A stretch of DNA of 64,000 nucleotides from Leifsonia sp. NPDC080035 (GCF_040050925.1 NZ_CP157390.1:2852001-2916000); one strand, 5' to 3'. Numbered from the stretch's first letter, positions 43,252 through 54,057 are shown. Numbers and translations: made by a program. Notes: generated by a model from the sequence alone, not told the origin.

Positions 43252-43890
43252 ATGACTTCGGCGATCAGCGAACGGATCCCCTCGGCCGAGCGGCGCGAGC
43301 AGATCCTCGGCGCCGCGAGCCTGGTGTTCGGGGAGCGCGGCTACTTCGGCGCGACCACCGACCAGATCGCGAAGGCGGCGGGGATCAGCCAGCCCTACGT
43401 CGTCCGGATGTTCGGCAGCAAGGAGAACCTGTTCGTCGAGGTCCTGCAGCGGGCGCTCGACAAGCTGCTCGCGAGCTTCCAGGAGACCATCGACGCCTGG
43501 AAGGCCGATGGCTCGCCCGCCGGCGAGCAGGGCTCGGTCGGTGAGCACCACGAGATCGGCCGCAGACTCGGGCTCGCGTACGTGAACCTGATCGAGGACC
43601 GCGGCATCCTGCTCTCGCTGATGCAGGCGTTCGGGATGGGCAACGACGCCGTGATCGGCGAACGCGCGCGGCAGGGGTTCATCGCGATCTACAAGATGAT
43701 CCGCGACCAGGTCGGCTTCTCGCCGGACGAGGCGCGCACCTTCCTCGCCGAGGGGATGCTGCTGAACACCCTGCTGGGCCTGCGCCTCCCGGACGAGTAC
43801 GGCCACGACGCCTGCGCGACGGAGATCCTCGAGTCCACCTTCCGCACCAAGCTGCAGCTGGTGCTCGACGTCACGGGCGAGCGGGCATGA
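43252..43890 (+). CDS. TetR family regulator of the MFS exporter
   Basis: 212 aa. HTH at about residues 15-62 (RREQILGAASLVFGERGYFG, TDQIAKAAGISQPYVVRMF). The C-terminal ligand domain is helical. TAACCT ends 7 nt before the ATG. It overlaps truB by four bases (ATGA), so the essential truB-ribF genes can be translated from its transcript, which is an unusual coupling. Confidence 0.92.
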   Translation: MTSAISERIPSAERREQILGAASLVFGERGYFGATTDQIAKAAGISQPYVVRMFGSKENLFVEVLQRALDKLLASFQETIDAWKADGSPAGEQGSVGEHHEIGRRLGLAYVNLIEDRGILLSLMQAFGMGNDAVIGERARQGFIAIYKMIRDQVGFSPDEARTFLAEGMLLNTLLGLRLPDEYGHDACATEILESTFRTKLQLVLDVTGERA

Positions 43891-44795
43891 TCGCGAGCGG
43901 GCTCATCCTCGTCGACAAGCCGGGCGGGTGGACGAGCCACGACGTCGTCGCCCGCGTGCGCCGGCTCGCCGGCACCAGGAAGGTCGGGCACGCCGGCACG
44001 CTCGACCCGATGGCGACCGGGCTGCTCATCCTCGGGATCAACTCGTCGACGCGGCTCCTGACCTACATCGTCGGCGCCGACAAGGAGTACCTGGCCACCA
44101 TCCGGCTGGGTGCGACCACGACGACGGACGACGCGGAGGGCGAGATCCTCCAGCGCGCCGACCCGGCGGCGCTCGCCGCGGTCGCGGACGACGGGATCCG
44201 CGACGGCATCGCCGCGCTCACCGGCGAGATCGAGCAGGTCCCCAGCGCCGTCAGCGCCATCAAGGTGGACGGCAAGCGCGCCTACGCGCGCGTCCGCGCC
44301 GGGGAGGAGGTGGTGCTGCAGCCGCGCGCGGTCACGATCAGCGCCTTCGAACTGCTCGGGACGCACCGCCTGGCCGAGGCCGTCGATCTGGAGGTGCGCG
44401 TCGTCTGCTCGTCCGGCACCTACATCCGCTCGCTCGCGCGCGACCTCGGCGCGGCGCTCGGCGTCGGCGGTCACCTCACCGCGCTCCGCCGGACCCGCGT
44501 CGGCGCGTACGACGTGCGCGACGCGGCCGACCTCGATACGCTCGATCCCGGAACGGCGCTCATCCCGGCGGCCGACGCCGCCTCCCGGCTCTTCGAACGG
44601 TTCGAGCTCACGGAGCAGCAGGCGATCGACCTGACCCACGGCAGGCGCATCCACGTCGCCGACCGGGAGGTGCCCGGTGGTGAGCCGGTCGCGGCCATCG
44701 CGCCGTCCGGGCATCTGGTGGGACTGATCGAGTTCCGCGGAAAGGAAGCAAGGACCCTCGTGAACTTCCCGACCGACGAGATCGCCACCGCATGA
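43887..44795 (+). CDS. truB: tRNA pseudouridine(55) synthase
   Basis: 302 aa. Makes pseudouridine 55 in the T-loop of tRNAs. Catalytic Asp40 in HAGTLDPMATGLL; KPGGWTSHDVVARVRR, VPSAVSAIKVDGKRAYARVRAGE and VVCSSGTYIRSLARDLG are typical. It starts within the end of the TetR gene and overlaps the next membrane-protein gene by 4 bp. Confidence 0.97.
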   Translation: MIASGLILVDKPGGWTSHDVVARVRRLAGTRKVGHAGTLDPMATGLLILGINSSTRLLTYIVGADKEYLATIRLGATTTTDDAEGEILQRADPAALAAVADDGIRDGIAALTGEIEQVPSAVSAIKVDGKRAYARVRAGEEVVLQPRAVTISAFELLGTHRLAEAVDLEVRVVCSSGTYIRSLARDLGAALGVGGHLTALRRTRVGAYDVRDAADLDTLDPGTALIPAADAASRLFERFELTEQQAIDLTHGRRIHVADREVPGGEPVAAIAPSGHLVGLIEFRGKEARTLVNFPTDEIATA

Positions 44796-45160
44796 TCGAC
44801 TGGTTCGTCACGGTCCAGGTGGCCGTCGCGGTCCTCGCCGGCCTGCTCTGCATCGTCATGGGGCTCATCGGCCGCGCGCCGGGCGACACGACCATGGGTG
44901 CCGTCGCGCTGGTGGAGCTGCTCCTCATCGTCCAGCTGGTGATGGCGATCGTCGGTCCGCTTGCGGGGAACGAGCCGAGCGGCAGCCTCGCCGAGTTCTA
45001 CATCTACCTGATCTCGGCGCTGATCCTGCCGCTGGCGGGCGGGTTCTGGGCGCTGATCGAGCGCAACAGGTGGAGCACGGTCATCCTCGGCGGCGTCTGC
45101 CTCGCCATCGCGGTGATGGTCTACCGGATGGGCCAGATCTGGTTCGTCCAGGGCGCCTGA
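44792..45160 (+). CDS. Small membrane protein between truB and ribF
   Basis: 122 aa with four predicted membrane segments (VTVQVAVAVLAGLLCIVMGL, VALVELLLIVQLVMAIVG, YIYLISALILPLAGGFWAL, VILGGVCLAIAVMVY) and short loops. Function unknown; such a gene is commonly found next to truB or ribF in Microbacteriaceae, from general knowledge only. Translationally coupled to truB (ATGA). Confidence 0.8.
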   Translation: MIDWFVTVQVAVAVLAGLLCIVMGLIGRAPGDTTMGAVALVELLLIVQLVMAIVGPLAGNEPSGSLAEFYIYLISALILPLAGGFWALIERNRWSTVILGGVCLAIAVMVYRMGQIWFVQGA

Positions 45161-45213
45161 GCGGTGAGCCGGAGCGTGCGGGCCGCCGGTGCGACGCGAA
45201 TAGAATCGTAGGG

Positions 45214-45690
45214 ATGTCCCACCACACCATGTCCGCTCGCGAGCACTCCGGGGAACCCGCCGCGAAGCGCCGCATCTCCGGCGTCGGCCGGGTGCTCGTC
45301 TTCGTGTACGGCGTGCTCGCGCTCGCCGCGACCGGGCGCAGCGTCTTCCAGATCATCGACCGGTTCCACGAGGCGCCCGTGGCGTTCACGCTTTCCGCCG
45401 TCGCCGCCGTTGTCTACATCGTCGCCACGGTCGCGCTGATCGCGCCGGGACGCGTCTGGTACCGGGTGGCGTGGATCACCATCAGCTTCGAGCTGGCCGG
45501 TGTGCTCGTCATCGGCACCCTGAGCCTGCTCGCCCCGGCGGCGCTCGGACTTCACGACATCGACCCCTTCGGAAGGGACGCGACCGTCTGGTCCGTCTAC
45601 GGGATGGGCTACCTGTTCATCCCGCTTGCCCTCCCGATCCTCGGGCTGTTCTACCTGAGCAGGCACCACCCGCGCGAGGACGCCTCGTGA
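45214..45690 (+). CDS. Four-helix membrane protein upstream of ribF
   Basis: 158 aa. A basic 25-residue N-terminus, then four hydrophobic segments (RVLVFVYGVLALAAT, FTLSAVAAVVYIVATVALIA, WITISFELAGVLVIGTLSLL, GYLFIPLALPILGLFYLSR). Function unknown. The start is ATG at 45214, 7 nt after a good TAGAAT box, so it has its own leaderless promoter that would also serve ribF. The stop overlaps the ribF GTG. Confidence 0.82.
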   Translation: MSHHTMSAREHSGEPAAKRRISGVGRVLVFVYGVLALAATGRSVFQIIDRFHEAPVAFTLSAVAAVVYIVATVALIAPGRVWYRVAWITISFELAGVLVIGTLSLLAPAALGLHDIDPFGRDATVWSVYGMGYLFIPLALPILGLFYLSRHHPREDAS

Positions 45691-46628
45691 AGGTCTTCAC
45701 CTCGGTCGTCGACGTGCCGGACGGCTACGGGCCGAGCGCGGTCACGATCGGCAAGTTCGACGGCGTCCACAGCGGGCACCGTGCCGTGATCGGGCGCCTG
45801 CGCGAGGTCGCTGCCGAGCGCGGTCTCGCCGCCACCGTCATCACCTTCGACCGCAACCCGCTCGAGGTGCTCGCACCGGAGAAGTGCCCGGCCGCGCTGG
45901 TGAGCAACCGGCAGAAGCTGAGCCTGCTCGCCGAGACCGGCATCGACGCGACCCTGATGGTGACCTTCGACCGCACGCTCGCCGACCTCTCTCCCGAGGA
46001 CTTCGTGCACCGCATCCTGGTCGACCGGCTGCACGCCGGCGCCGTGCTCGTCGGAAGCGACTTCCGGTTCGGGGCGCGCGGCGCGGGCGACGTTGCCATG
46101 CTGCGAACGCTCGGCGAGAAGTACGGATTCACCGTCGAGCTGATCGACGACGTGCGCCCCGAGCACGGCCGCCGCGTCTCCTCGACCTGGATCCGGGAGC
46201 TGCTCGCCGAGGGCGACGTCGCGCACGCGACGCAGCTGCTCGGTCACGTGCCGACCGTCGCCGGCGTCGTCGTGCACGGCGCGAAGCGCGGCCGCGAGCT
46301 CGGCTTCCCGACCGCGAACCTGTCGCCGGAGTCGGAGGGGCTCATCCCCGCGGACGGCGTCTACGCCGGCTGGCTGACCGACGGCGGCACCCGGTATCCG
46401 GCGGCCATCTCGGTGGGCAACAACCCGACGTTCGAGGGCGTGCCGCAGAAGCAGGTGGAGGCGTACGTGCTCGACGAGGACCTCGACCTCTACGGGCACA
46501 CGGTGGAGGTCGCGTTCGTCGAGCGGATCCGCGGCATGGTCGCGTACGCGGGCGTCGACCCGCTGATCGCGCAGATCGCGGCCGACGTCGACCGTGCGCG
46601 CGCCATCCTGACGGCCGAGACCGCGTGA
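45687..46628 (+). CDS. ribF: Bifunctional riboflavin kinase/FAD synthetase
   Basis: 313 aa. The N-terminal FMN adenylyltransferase domain has TIGKFDGVHSGHRAVI and SSTWIRELLAEGDV; the C-terminal riboflavin kinase domain has GRELGFPTANL, DGVYAGWL and YPAAISVGNNPTFEG. GTG start overlaps the previous stop (GTGA), and its own stop overlaps the MFS start the same way. Confidence 0.96.
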   Translation: MKVFTSVVDVPDGYGPSAVTIGKFDGVHSGHRAVIGRLREVAAERGLAATVITFDRNPLEVLAPEKCPAALVSNRQKLSLLAETGIDATLMVTFDRTLADLSPEDFVHRILVDRLHAGAVLVGSDFRFGARGAGDVAMLRTLGEKYGFTVELIDDVRPEHGRRVSSTWIRELLAEGDVAHATQLLGHVPTVAGVVVHGAKRGRELGFPTANLSPESEGLIPADGVYAGWLTDGGTRYPAAISVGNNPTFEGVPQKQVEAYVLDEDLDLYGHTVEVAFVERIRGMVAYAGVDPLIAQIAADVDRARAILTAETA

Positions 46629-47842
46629 CGGCCGGCGGCGCGGCCGCGCGCCCGCTCTGGCACGGACGTGCCATCGCGCTCGTCGGCATCCTGCTGGTGG
46701 CGGCGAACCTGCGCACCGCCGTCGCGGCGCTCTCGCCGATCTTCGCCGAGATCCGTGCGGAGTTCCCCGTCTCCAGCATCGGCGTCGGCTTGCTCGGGAT
46801 GCTGCCGCCGGTCTGCTTCGCGCTGTTCGGCCTGCTCGCCCCGACCTTCACGCGCCGGCTCAGCCTGGAGTCCGTGCTCCTCGCCGCGCTCGGGGTGATG
46901 CTGCTCGGCCACATCGTGCGCGCCGCCGCAGGCTCGTTCGCGGTGCTCGCCATCGGCTCGGCGATCACCTTCGCCGGGATGGGCGTCGGCAACGTGCTGC
47001 TGCCGCCGCTCGTGAAGCGCTACTTCCCGGACCGCATCGGGCTGGTCACCTCGCTCTACGCGACGGTCATGTCGGTGAGTACGCTGCTGCCCCCGCTGAT
47101 CGCCGTCCCGGTCGCCGACGCCGCGAACTGGCACGTGTCGGTGGGGATGTGGGCGCTGGTCAGCGTGCTGGCGATCCTGCCGTGGCTGCGCATCCTGATC
47201 ACCCATCGGCCGGCGCATCCCGCGCACGACGTGGAGGTGGAGGAGGCGGACCGCGCGACGGTCGGCCGGATCTGGCACTCGGGGCTGGCCTGGGCGATGG
47301 CGGTCGTGTTCGCGGTGTCCAGCCTGAACGCGTACGCGCTGTTCGCGTGGCTGCCGCAGATCCTGCACGATGTCGCGGGCACCCCTCCCGCGGAGGCGGG
47401 CGCGCTGCTGTCGGTGTACGCGGGGATGGGTATCCCGGCCGGGCTGCTCGTGCCGCTGCTTGCCGCCCGGATGCGCAACGTCGCCGTGCTCATCTACGCC
47501 GGGGTCGCGTTCTTCGTGGTCGGCTACCTCGGCCTGATCCTGGTGCCGGAGACGGCGACCTGGCTCTGGGTGTCCTTCGCGGGACTCGGCCCGCTGCTGT
47601 TCCCGCTGAGCCTCGTGCTCATCAACGTCCGGACCCGGACGCACGCCGGGTCGGTCGCGCTCAGCGGGTTCACGCAGGGCATCGGATACACGCTCGGCGC
47701 GCTCGGCCCTCTCGTGGTCGGCCTGCTGCACCAGCTGACGGGCGAGTGGACGCCCGCCCTGATCGTCCTCACCGCGACCGCCCTCGCCGCCGCGGCCGCG
47801 GGTGCGGTCGTCGCCCGCCCCGTCCCCCTCGAGGACCGCTGA
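46625..47842 (+). CDS. MFS transporter, CynX/NimT type
   Basis: 405 aa, 12 membrane segments. LVAANLRTAVAALSPIFAEIR near the N-terminus is typical of the CynX/NimT (cyanate/nitroimidazole) branch of the major facilitator superfamily; the substrate is not known. GTG start overlapping ribF by four bases. A charged loop (AHDVEVEEADRATVG) separates the two six-helix halves. Confidence 0.88.
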   Translation: MTAGGAAARPLWHGRAIALVGILLVAANLRTAVAALSPIFAEIRAEFPVSSIGVGLLGMLPPVCFALFGLLAPTFTRRLSLESVLLAALGVMLLGHIVRAAAGSFAVLAIGSAITFAGMGVGNVLLPPLVKRYFPDRIGLVTSLYATVMSVSTLLPPLIAVPVADAANWHVSVGMWALVSVLAILPWLRILITHRPAHPAHDVEVEEADRATVGRIWHSGLAWAMAVVFAVSSLNAYALFAWLPQILHDVAGTPPAEAGALLSVYAGMGIPAGLLVPLLAARMRNVAVLIYAGVAFFVVGYLGLILVPETATWLWVSFAGLGPLLFPLSLVLINVRTRTHAGSVALSGFTQGIGYTLGALGPLVVGLLHQLTGEWTPALIVLTATALAAAAAGAVVARPVPLEDR

Positions 47843-47890
47843 CGCCTCCGAACCCCGCTGCGGGGCCGCGCCGGCAGGCAGGCCTGCGCG

Positions 47891-48835
47891 TCAGGCGGGG
47901 AGGAGGTGCGCGCGGTGGATGAGGGCGGCTGCGCCGATGAGCGGCCCCTCTGAGGAGAGGCCGGAGGGGACGATGCGCACCTTGCGCACGAACGGGAAGT
48001 AGTGGTGCTCGATCACCTCGCGCATGTGCGTGAAGAGGTCGGGCGTCGAGTGCGAGAACCCGCCGCCGATCGCGACGAGTTCCAGGTCGAGCAGGGCGGT
48101 GGCCGAGGCGATGGCGCGGCCGACGGCCTCGCCGGTTCGCGCGATCGCGGCCACGGCCACCTCGTCGCCAGCGGCGTACGCGGCCGCGAGCTCTTCGCCG
48201 GTGCTGCCGGTGAAGCCCTGGCTGCGCGCCCAGGCGACCGTGTGCGGGCCGGAGGCGATCGCCTCCAGCGCCGACGGGTTGCCGAACGTGTTCTCGCCGA
48301 CGATCTCGCCCACCTCGACGTGGCCGATGTGGCCGGCGTTGCCGGTCGGGCCGGTGATCACGCGCCCGCCGACGATGAGGCCGCCGCCGATGCCGGTGGA
48401 GACGACCATCCCCATGACATTGTCCACGCCCTGCGCAGCTCCCACCCAGTGCTCGGCCATCGTGATCGCGACGCCGTCCATCTCCAGCGTCACGGGCACC
48501 TCGAGCCCGAGCGAAGCGACGACGGAACCGATGAAGTCGCGGAGCGGGTAGTCCCGCCAGTCCGGTACGTTCAGCGGCGAGACGAGCCCGAGCCTGCGGT
48601 CGATCGGTCCGGCGCAGCCGATGCCGACGCCGACGATCTCGGCTCCCGGCGGAAGTGCGGCGTGCGCGTCGCGGACGACGCCGCCGACGGAGGCCTCGAG
48701 GTCCGCGACCGTGGCGGTGCGGCCGGTCGGCCGGCGGAAGCGGGAGTCGGGGACGAGTCGGCCGTCGGCGTCGACGAGCGCGGCTTCGACCTTGGTTCCG
48801 CCGAAATCGACGGCGAGAGCGAGGGGAGTTGGCAC
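47891..48835 (-). CDS. ROK family protein without zinc-binding cysteines
   Basis: 314 aa sugar-kinase-fold protein: phosphate-1 ALAVDFGGTKVEAALV, GIGCAGPID, VVSTGIGGGLIVGG and NAGHIGHVEV. The CxCGxxGC zinc motif typical of ROK glucokinases after GH is replaced by EIVGENTFGNPSALE, with no Cys. It may be a kinase of the zinc-independent ROK subgroup. The GTG start at 48835 is preferred because TATCGT ends exactly 6 nt upstream; a longer frame to 48868 would swallow this box. Divergent from the SorC-type regulator. Confidence 0.85.
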   Translation of the reverse strand: MPTPLALAVDFGGTKVEAALVDADGRLVPDSRFRRPTGRTATVADLEASVGGVVRDAHAALPPGAEIVGVGIGCAGPIDRRLGLVSPLNVPDWRDYPLRDFIGSVVASLGLEVPVTLEMDGVAITMAEHWVGAAQGVDNVMGMVVSTGIGGGLIVGGRVITGPTGNAGHIGHVEVGEIVGENTFGNPSALEAIASGPHTVAWARSQGFTGSTGEELAAAYAAGDEVAVAAIARTGEAVGRAIASATALLDLELVAIGGGFSHSTPDLFTHMREVIEHHYFPFVRKVRIVPSGLSSEGPLIGAAALIHRAHLLPA

Positions 48836-48882
48836 GTCCCAACGATAAACGAAAGCGGGTCCGCTCATTTGAGCAGACTCCG

Positions 48883-48895
48883 CGCAACCGTTGCG
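48883..48895. promoter_or_regulatory. Inverted repeat CGCAAC-C-GTTGCG
   Basis: Perfect 6-bp arms around one base, between the divergent ROK and SorC-type genes, 8 bp before the TATCCT -10 box (48904-48909) of the regulator. A candidate autoregulatory operator for the SorC protein controlling the deoC locus. Confidence 0.5.
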
Positions 48896-48915
48896 ACGCG
48901 CTCTATCCTGGACGG

Positions 48916-49881
48916 GTGGCCCTGAACGATACCGACGAGATCCTCGCCGTCAAAGCCGCAGAGCTGTACTACGAGGCGGGCAAGACCCAGGACGAGATCG
49001 GCGTCGCGCTCAACGTGTCGCGGTGGAAGGTCGGCCGGCTGCTGGTGGCGGCGCGGGAGCAGGGATTCGTGCGCATCGAGATCGTGCACCCGAGCGCGCG
49101 GCGGTTCTCCCTGGAGCGCGAGCTCTGCGGGTTCTACGGTCTCGCCGACGCCGTCGTCGTGCCCGCCGCCGAGTCCGACTCCGACGCGCAGGCGCGGGTC
49201 GCGCAGGCCGCTGCCGACTACCTGACCACCCTGCGGCCGGTGCCGCGCACGCTCGGCGTGAGCTGGGGCCGCACCCTGCACGCCGTCGCCGCGCGGCTGC
49301 GCCCGGGATGGGCGGTCGGCGTCAACCCGGTCCAGATCAACGGCAGCGTCTCCAGCACCCGGCAGGCCACCGCCGCGGCCGACACGGCGGTCGTCATCGC
49401 CCGCAAGGCGCAGGGCACCGCGACCCTGCTGCCGAGCCCCGCCATCTTCGAGCACGCCGCCACCCGACGCGCGATCGAGGCCGACCGGTCGGTGCAGTCC
49501 GTGCTCGAACTCGCGCGCGACGCGAGCGCGTACCTCTTCAGCGCCGGCGTCGTCGACACCAGCTCGGTGCACGTCGACTCCGGCTACCTGTCGCCGGACG
49601 ACGTCCAGGCGCTCGCCGACAAGGGCGCCGTCGGCGACGTCGTCGGACGTTTCATCACCGACGAGGGCCAGGTCGCCGACCCGGAGCTCGACAGCCGCAC
49701 GCTCGGCCTCAGCCTCGACGAGCTCCGCTCCGCACGCACGAGCATCGCCGTGATCGCCGGCGACGCGAAGCACCAGGTCGCGCACGCCGTCGTCGCGAGC
49801 GGGCTGTGCACCATCCTCATCACCGACGAGTCGACCGCGAACGACCTGCTCGGCCGCACCGCGCCGAACGACAGAAAGTAG
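48916..49881 (+). CDS. SorC/DeoR-type sugar-binding transcriptional regulator
   Basis: 321 aa. N-terminal HTH at about residues 17-45 (GKTQDEIGVALNVSRWKVGRLL) and a C-terminal sugar-phosphate-binding domain of the NagB/RpiA fold (TLGVSWGRTLHAVAARL, GVNPVQINGS, GAVGDVVGRFI). GTG start at 48916 with TATCCT 6 nt upstream (leaderless). It directly precedes deoC, so deoxyribose-5-phosphate is its likely inducer, as for DeoR of Bacillus. Confidence 0.92.
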   Translation: MALNDTDEILAVKAAELYYEAGKTQDEIGVALNVSRWKVGRLLVAAREQGFVRIEIVHPSARRFSLERELCGFYGLADAVVVPAAESDSDAQARVAQAAADYLTTLRPVPRTLGVSWGRTLHAVAARLRPGWAVGVNPVQINGSVSSTRQATAAADTAVVIARKAQGTATLLPSPAIFEHAATRRAIEADRSVQSVLELARDASAYLFSAGVVDTSSVHVDSGYLSPDDVQALADKGAVGDVVGRFITDEGQVADPELDSRTLGLSLDELRSARTSIAVIAGDAKHQVAHAVVASGLCTILITDESTANDLLGRTAPNDRK

Positions 49882-49888
49882 ACCGAAG

Positions 49889-50911
49889 ATGACCATCGAG
49901 ACAACGCCGCCGGTGCGCCAGCTCGCACCGGCCGCCCGCGCCGTGGAGGTGCTCGGCGGCGACCTCACCGAGGGCTCGCTCCGCCGCTACCTGAACGGCA
50001 TCCCCGGTGTGGATGCGGTCGGCCTCGAGCAGCGCGCCGCCGGCCTCGGCACCCGCTCCATCAAGACCTCCAGCAAGGCCTGGGCGCTCGACAAGGTGAT
50101 CGAGCTGATCGACCTGACCACCCTGGAGGGTGCGGACACCCCCGGCAAGGTGCGCTCGCTCGTCGCCAAGGCGCTCACACCCGACCCCAGCGACCCGGCG
50201 ACGCCGCGGCCCGCAGCGGTCTGCGTCTACGGCGACATGGTGCCGTACGCGGTGGAGGCGCTCGGCGCATCCCACGCGGCGCGGACACCCGGCGGCGTCA
50301 ACGTCGCGGCCGTCGCGACGGCGTTCCCGAGCGGCCGCGCCTCCCTCCCCGTCAAGCTGGCGGACACCGCGGACGCGGTCGCGGCCGGCGCGGACGAGAT
50401 CGACATGGTCATCGACCGCGGCGCCTTCCTCTCCGGCCGGTTCGGCCTCGTCTTCGACGAGATCGTCGCCGTCAAGGAGGCCTGCCGCCGCGACGACGGC
50501 AGCTACGCCCACCTCAAGGTGATCCTGGAGACCGGCGAGCTGAACACCTACGACAACGTCCGCCGCGCGTCCTGGCTGAGCATCCTGGCCGGCGCCGACT
50601 TCATCAAGACGTCCACCGGCAAGGTGTCGCCCGCCGCGACGCTGCCCGTGACGCTGCTGATGCTGGAGGTCGTCCGCGACTGGCACCGCCTCACCGGCGA
50701 GGAGATCGGTGTGAAGCCCGCGGGCGGCATCCGCTCCTCCAAGGACGCGATCAAGTACCTCGTCACCGTCGCCGAGACGGTCGGCGAGCACTGGCTGCAG
50801 CCGCACCTGTTCCGGTTCGGTGCCTCCAGCCTGCTGAACGACGTGCTGCTGCAGCGGCAGAAGCTGCGCACCGGGCACTACTCCGGCGCCGACTACGTGA
50901 CGATCGACTGA
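49889..50911 (+). CDS. deoC: Deoxyribose-phosphate aldolase
   Basis: 340 aa class I aldolase splitting 2-deoxyribose-5-phosphate into glyceraldehyde-3-phosphate and acetaldehyde. The Schiff-base Lys240 is in GADFIKTSTGK; EIDMVIDRGAFL and LKVILETGEL contain further active-site residues. It is about 100 residues longer at the N-terminus than E. coli-type short forms, placing it with the long type. Seven bases after the regulator gene. Confidence 0.96.
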   Translation: MTIETTPPVRQLAPAARAVEVLGGDLTEGSLRRYLNGIPGVDAVGLEQRAAGLGTRSIKTSSKAWALDKVIELIDLTTLEGADTPGKVRSLVAKALTPDPSDPATPRPAAVCVYGDMVPYAVEALGASHAARTPGGVNVAAVATAFPSGRASLPVKLADTADAVAAGADEIDMVIDRGAFLSGRFGLVFDEIVAVKEACRRDDGSYAHLKVILETGELNTYDNVRRASWLSILAGADFIKTSTGKVSPAATLPVTLLMLEVVRDWHRLTGEEIGVKPAGGIRSSKDAIKYLVTVAETVGEHWLQPHLFRFGASSLLNDVLLQRQKLRTGHYSGADYVTID

Positions 50912-50927
50912 GCGAAAGCAGACGACA

Positions 50928-52465
<1,538 letters not shown>

Positions 52466-52469
<4 letters not shown>

Positions 52470-53326
52470 GCCGCCTGGCCGTGCCCAAGACCTACAAGCT
52501 CTACATCGGCGGGAAGTTCCCGCGCAGCGAGTCCGGCCGCAGCTACGAGGTGGTCTCGGCGAAGGGCGCGTTCCTCGCCAATGCCGCCAAGGCCTCGCGC
52601 AAGGACGCCAGGGATGCGGTCGTCGCCGCGCGCGGCGCGCTGTCCGGCTGGGCAGGCGCCACCGCCTACAACCGCGGCCAGGTGCTCTACCGCATCGCGG
52701 AGCTGATGGAGGGCCGCCGGGCCCAGTTCGTCGACGAGATCCAGAACGCCGAGGGCGTCTCCGCGGCTGTTGCCGGTGCCCAGGTGGACGAGGCGATCGA
52801 CCGCTGGGTCTGGTACGCGGGCTGGGCGGACAAGTTCGCGCAGGTCGCGGGCAACGCCAACCCCGTCGCGGGACCGTACTTCAACATCTCGGTGCCCGAG
52901 CCCACCGGCGTCGTGGCGATCGTCGCCCCGCAGGACTCCAGCCTGCTCGGCTTCGTGAGTGCTGTCGCCCCGGCGCTCGTGGCGGGGAACACCGTCGTCG
53001 TCGTCGCCAGCGAGCGCTTCCCGCTCTCGGCGATCAGCCTGAGCGAGGTGCTCGCGACGAGCGACGTGCCGGGAGGTGTCGTCAACATCCTCACCGGTTC
53101 GTCGGCCGAGGTCGCGCCGTGGCTCGCCTCGCACGCCGACGTCAACGCGCTGGACCTCGTCGGTGCCGGCGCGCTGGAGTGGATCGACCTGCAGATCGCG
53201 GCGGCGGACACGCTGAAGCGCGTCCTGCCGCCGGAGAACGGCCCTGACGCGGCGGCGCCGTCGCTCGACCGGATCGCCTTTTTCACCGAGACGAAGACGG
53301 TCTGGCACACCAAGTCGCTCCTTTAG
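52466..53326 (+). CDS. Truncated aldehyde dehydrogenase-like protein
   Basis: 286 aa. It covers the NAD-binding half of the family (YIGGKFPRSESGRSYEV, VSVPEPTGVVAIV-like and SAVAPALVAGNTVVVVAS segments) but stops before the catalytic Cys region: no ELGG Glu or GQ-x-C-x-AG motif. The frame is clean and coupled to the full-length gene, and codon usage matches, so it is likely a functional non-catalytic partner rather than a recent pseudogene. Possible role: a heteromeric partner subunit. Confidence 0.85.
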
Positions 53327-53378
53327 AGTCCGCTGTGCCGTCCTTCCCCGAACCCCCGATTCGGGGGAGGATGGAGCC

Positions 53379-53972
53379 ATGACTGATGACGGCGGTTCGG
53401 GACGGGGAGCGCTCGCACTGGTCGGGGACAGTCTGACCCAGGGCGGCGACTGGGCGACGCTGCTGCCGGGGGAGGACATCCGCAACTTCGGCGTCGCCGG
53501 TGACACGACCGACGATGTCATCGCCCGGCTGTGGGAGGTCATCGAGGCGCGACCCGCGACGGTCGCTCTGCTCGTGGGGACCAACGACCTCGCCTGGCGG
53601 CGCTCCGTCGAGCACGTGGTGCGCAACGTCGAGACGATGCTCGTGACGCTGCGGAAGGAGCTGCCGGAGGGCCGGATCCTCGCCCAGTCGGTGCTGCCGC
53701 GCGGCCACGAGTTCGCCGATCAGATCCGCGACATCAACCGGCACCTGTGGCAGTTCGCGCCCACGGTGCACGCCGGCTGGCTGGACCTCTGGCCGGCGAT
53801 GGCGCTCCCGGACGGCGAGCTGAACCCCGCATTCACCGAGGACCGTCTGCACCTGAACGAGGCGGGCTACCGGGCCTGGGCGGCCGAGCTCGCTCCCGCG
53901 ATCGAGCGCGTGCGCCAGCTGCCGCCCTCCAGCCGCGCCATCCAGCTGCCCGACCTCGGCGGCGCCGCGTAG
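53379..53972 (+). CDS. SGNH/GDSL hydrolase
   Basis: 197 aa. Block I LVGDSLTQGG with the nucleophile Ser, the Gly block FGVAGDTTDDV, the Asn block LVGTNDLAW and the C-terminal Asp-x-x-His in EDRLHLNEAGY. Esterase or acyl hydrolase; no signal peptide, so probably cytoplasmic. Separated from the aldehyde dehydrogenase by 52 bp; followed by a palindrome-family element. Confidence 0.92.
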   Translation: MTDDGGSGRGALALVGDSLTQGGDWATLLPGEDIRNFGVAGDTTDDVIARLWEVIEARPATVALLVGTNDLAWRRSVEHVVRNVETMLVTLRKELPEGRILAQSVLPRGHEFADQIRDINRHLWQFAPTVHAGWLDLWPAMALPDGELNPAFTEDRLHLNEAGYRAWAAELAPAIERVRQLPPSSRAIQLPDLGGAA

Positions 53973-53983
53973 TCCGCCATCCG

Positions 53984-54042
53984 TCGAGGGGCACGTTGTT
54001 GTCACTTTCGAGGGCCGAAGCCGACAACAACGTGCCCCTCGA
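53984..54042. repeat. Long perfect palindrome, family 2 copy B
   Basis: A perfect 20-bp inverted repeat, TCGAGGGGCACGTTGTTGTC at 53984-54003 with its complement at 54023-54042, and a 19-nt loop holding a small TTCG/CGAA stem. It lies between the convergent SGNH hydrolase and M20 peptidase genes. The left flank and arm match 20264-20280 over 17 bases. Confidence 0.8.
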
Positions 54043-54057
54043 TCGTGGCAGCGCGCG

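Noticed and set aside
48836..48868. Longer ROK protein start
   Set aside because: It would include the TATCGT box and part of the divergent promoter; the family N-terminus (LALAVDFGGTK) fits the GTG at 48835.
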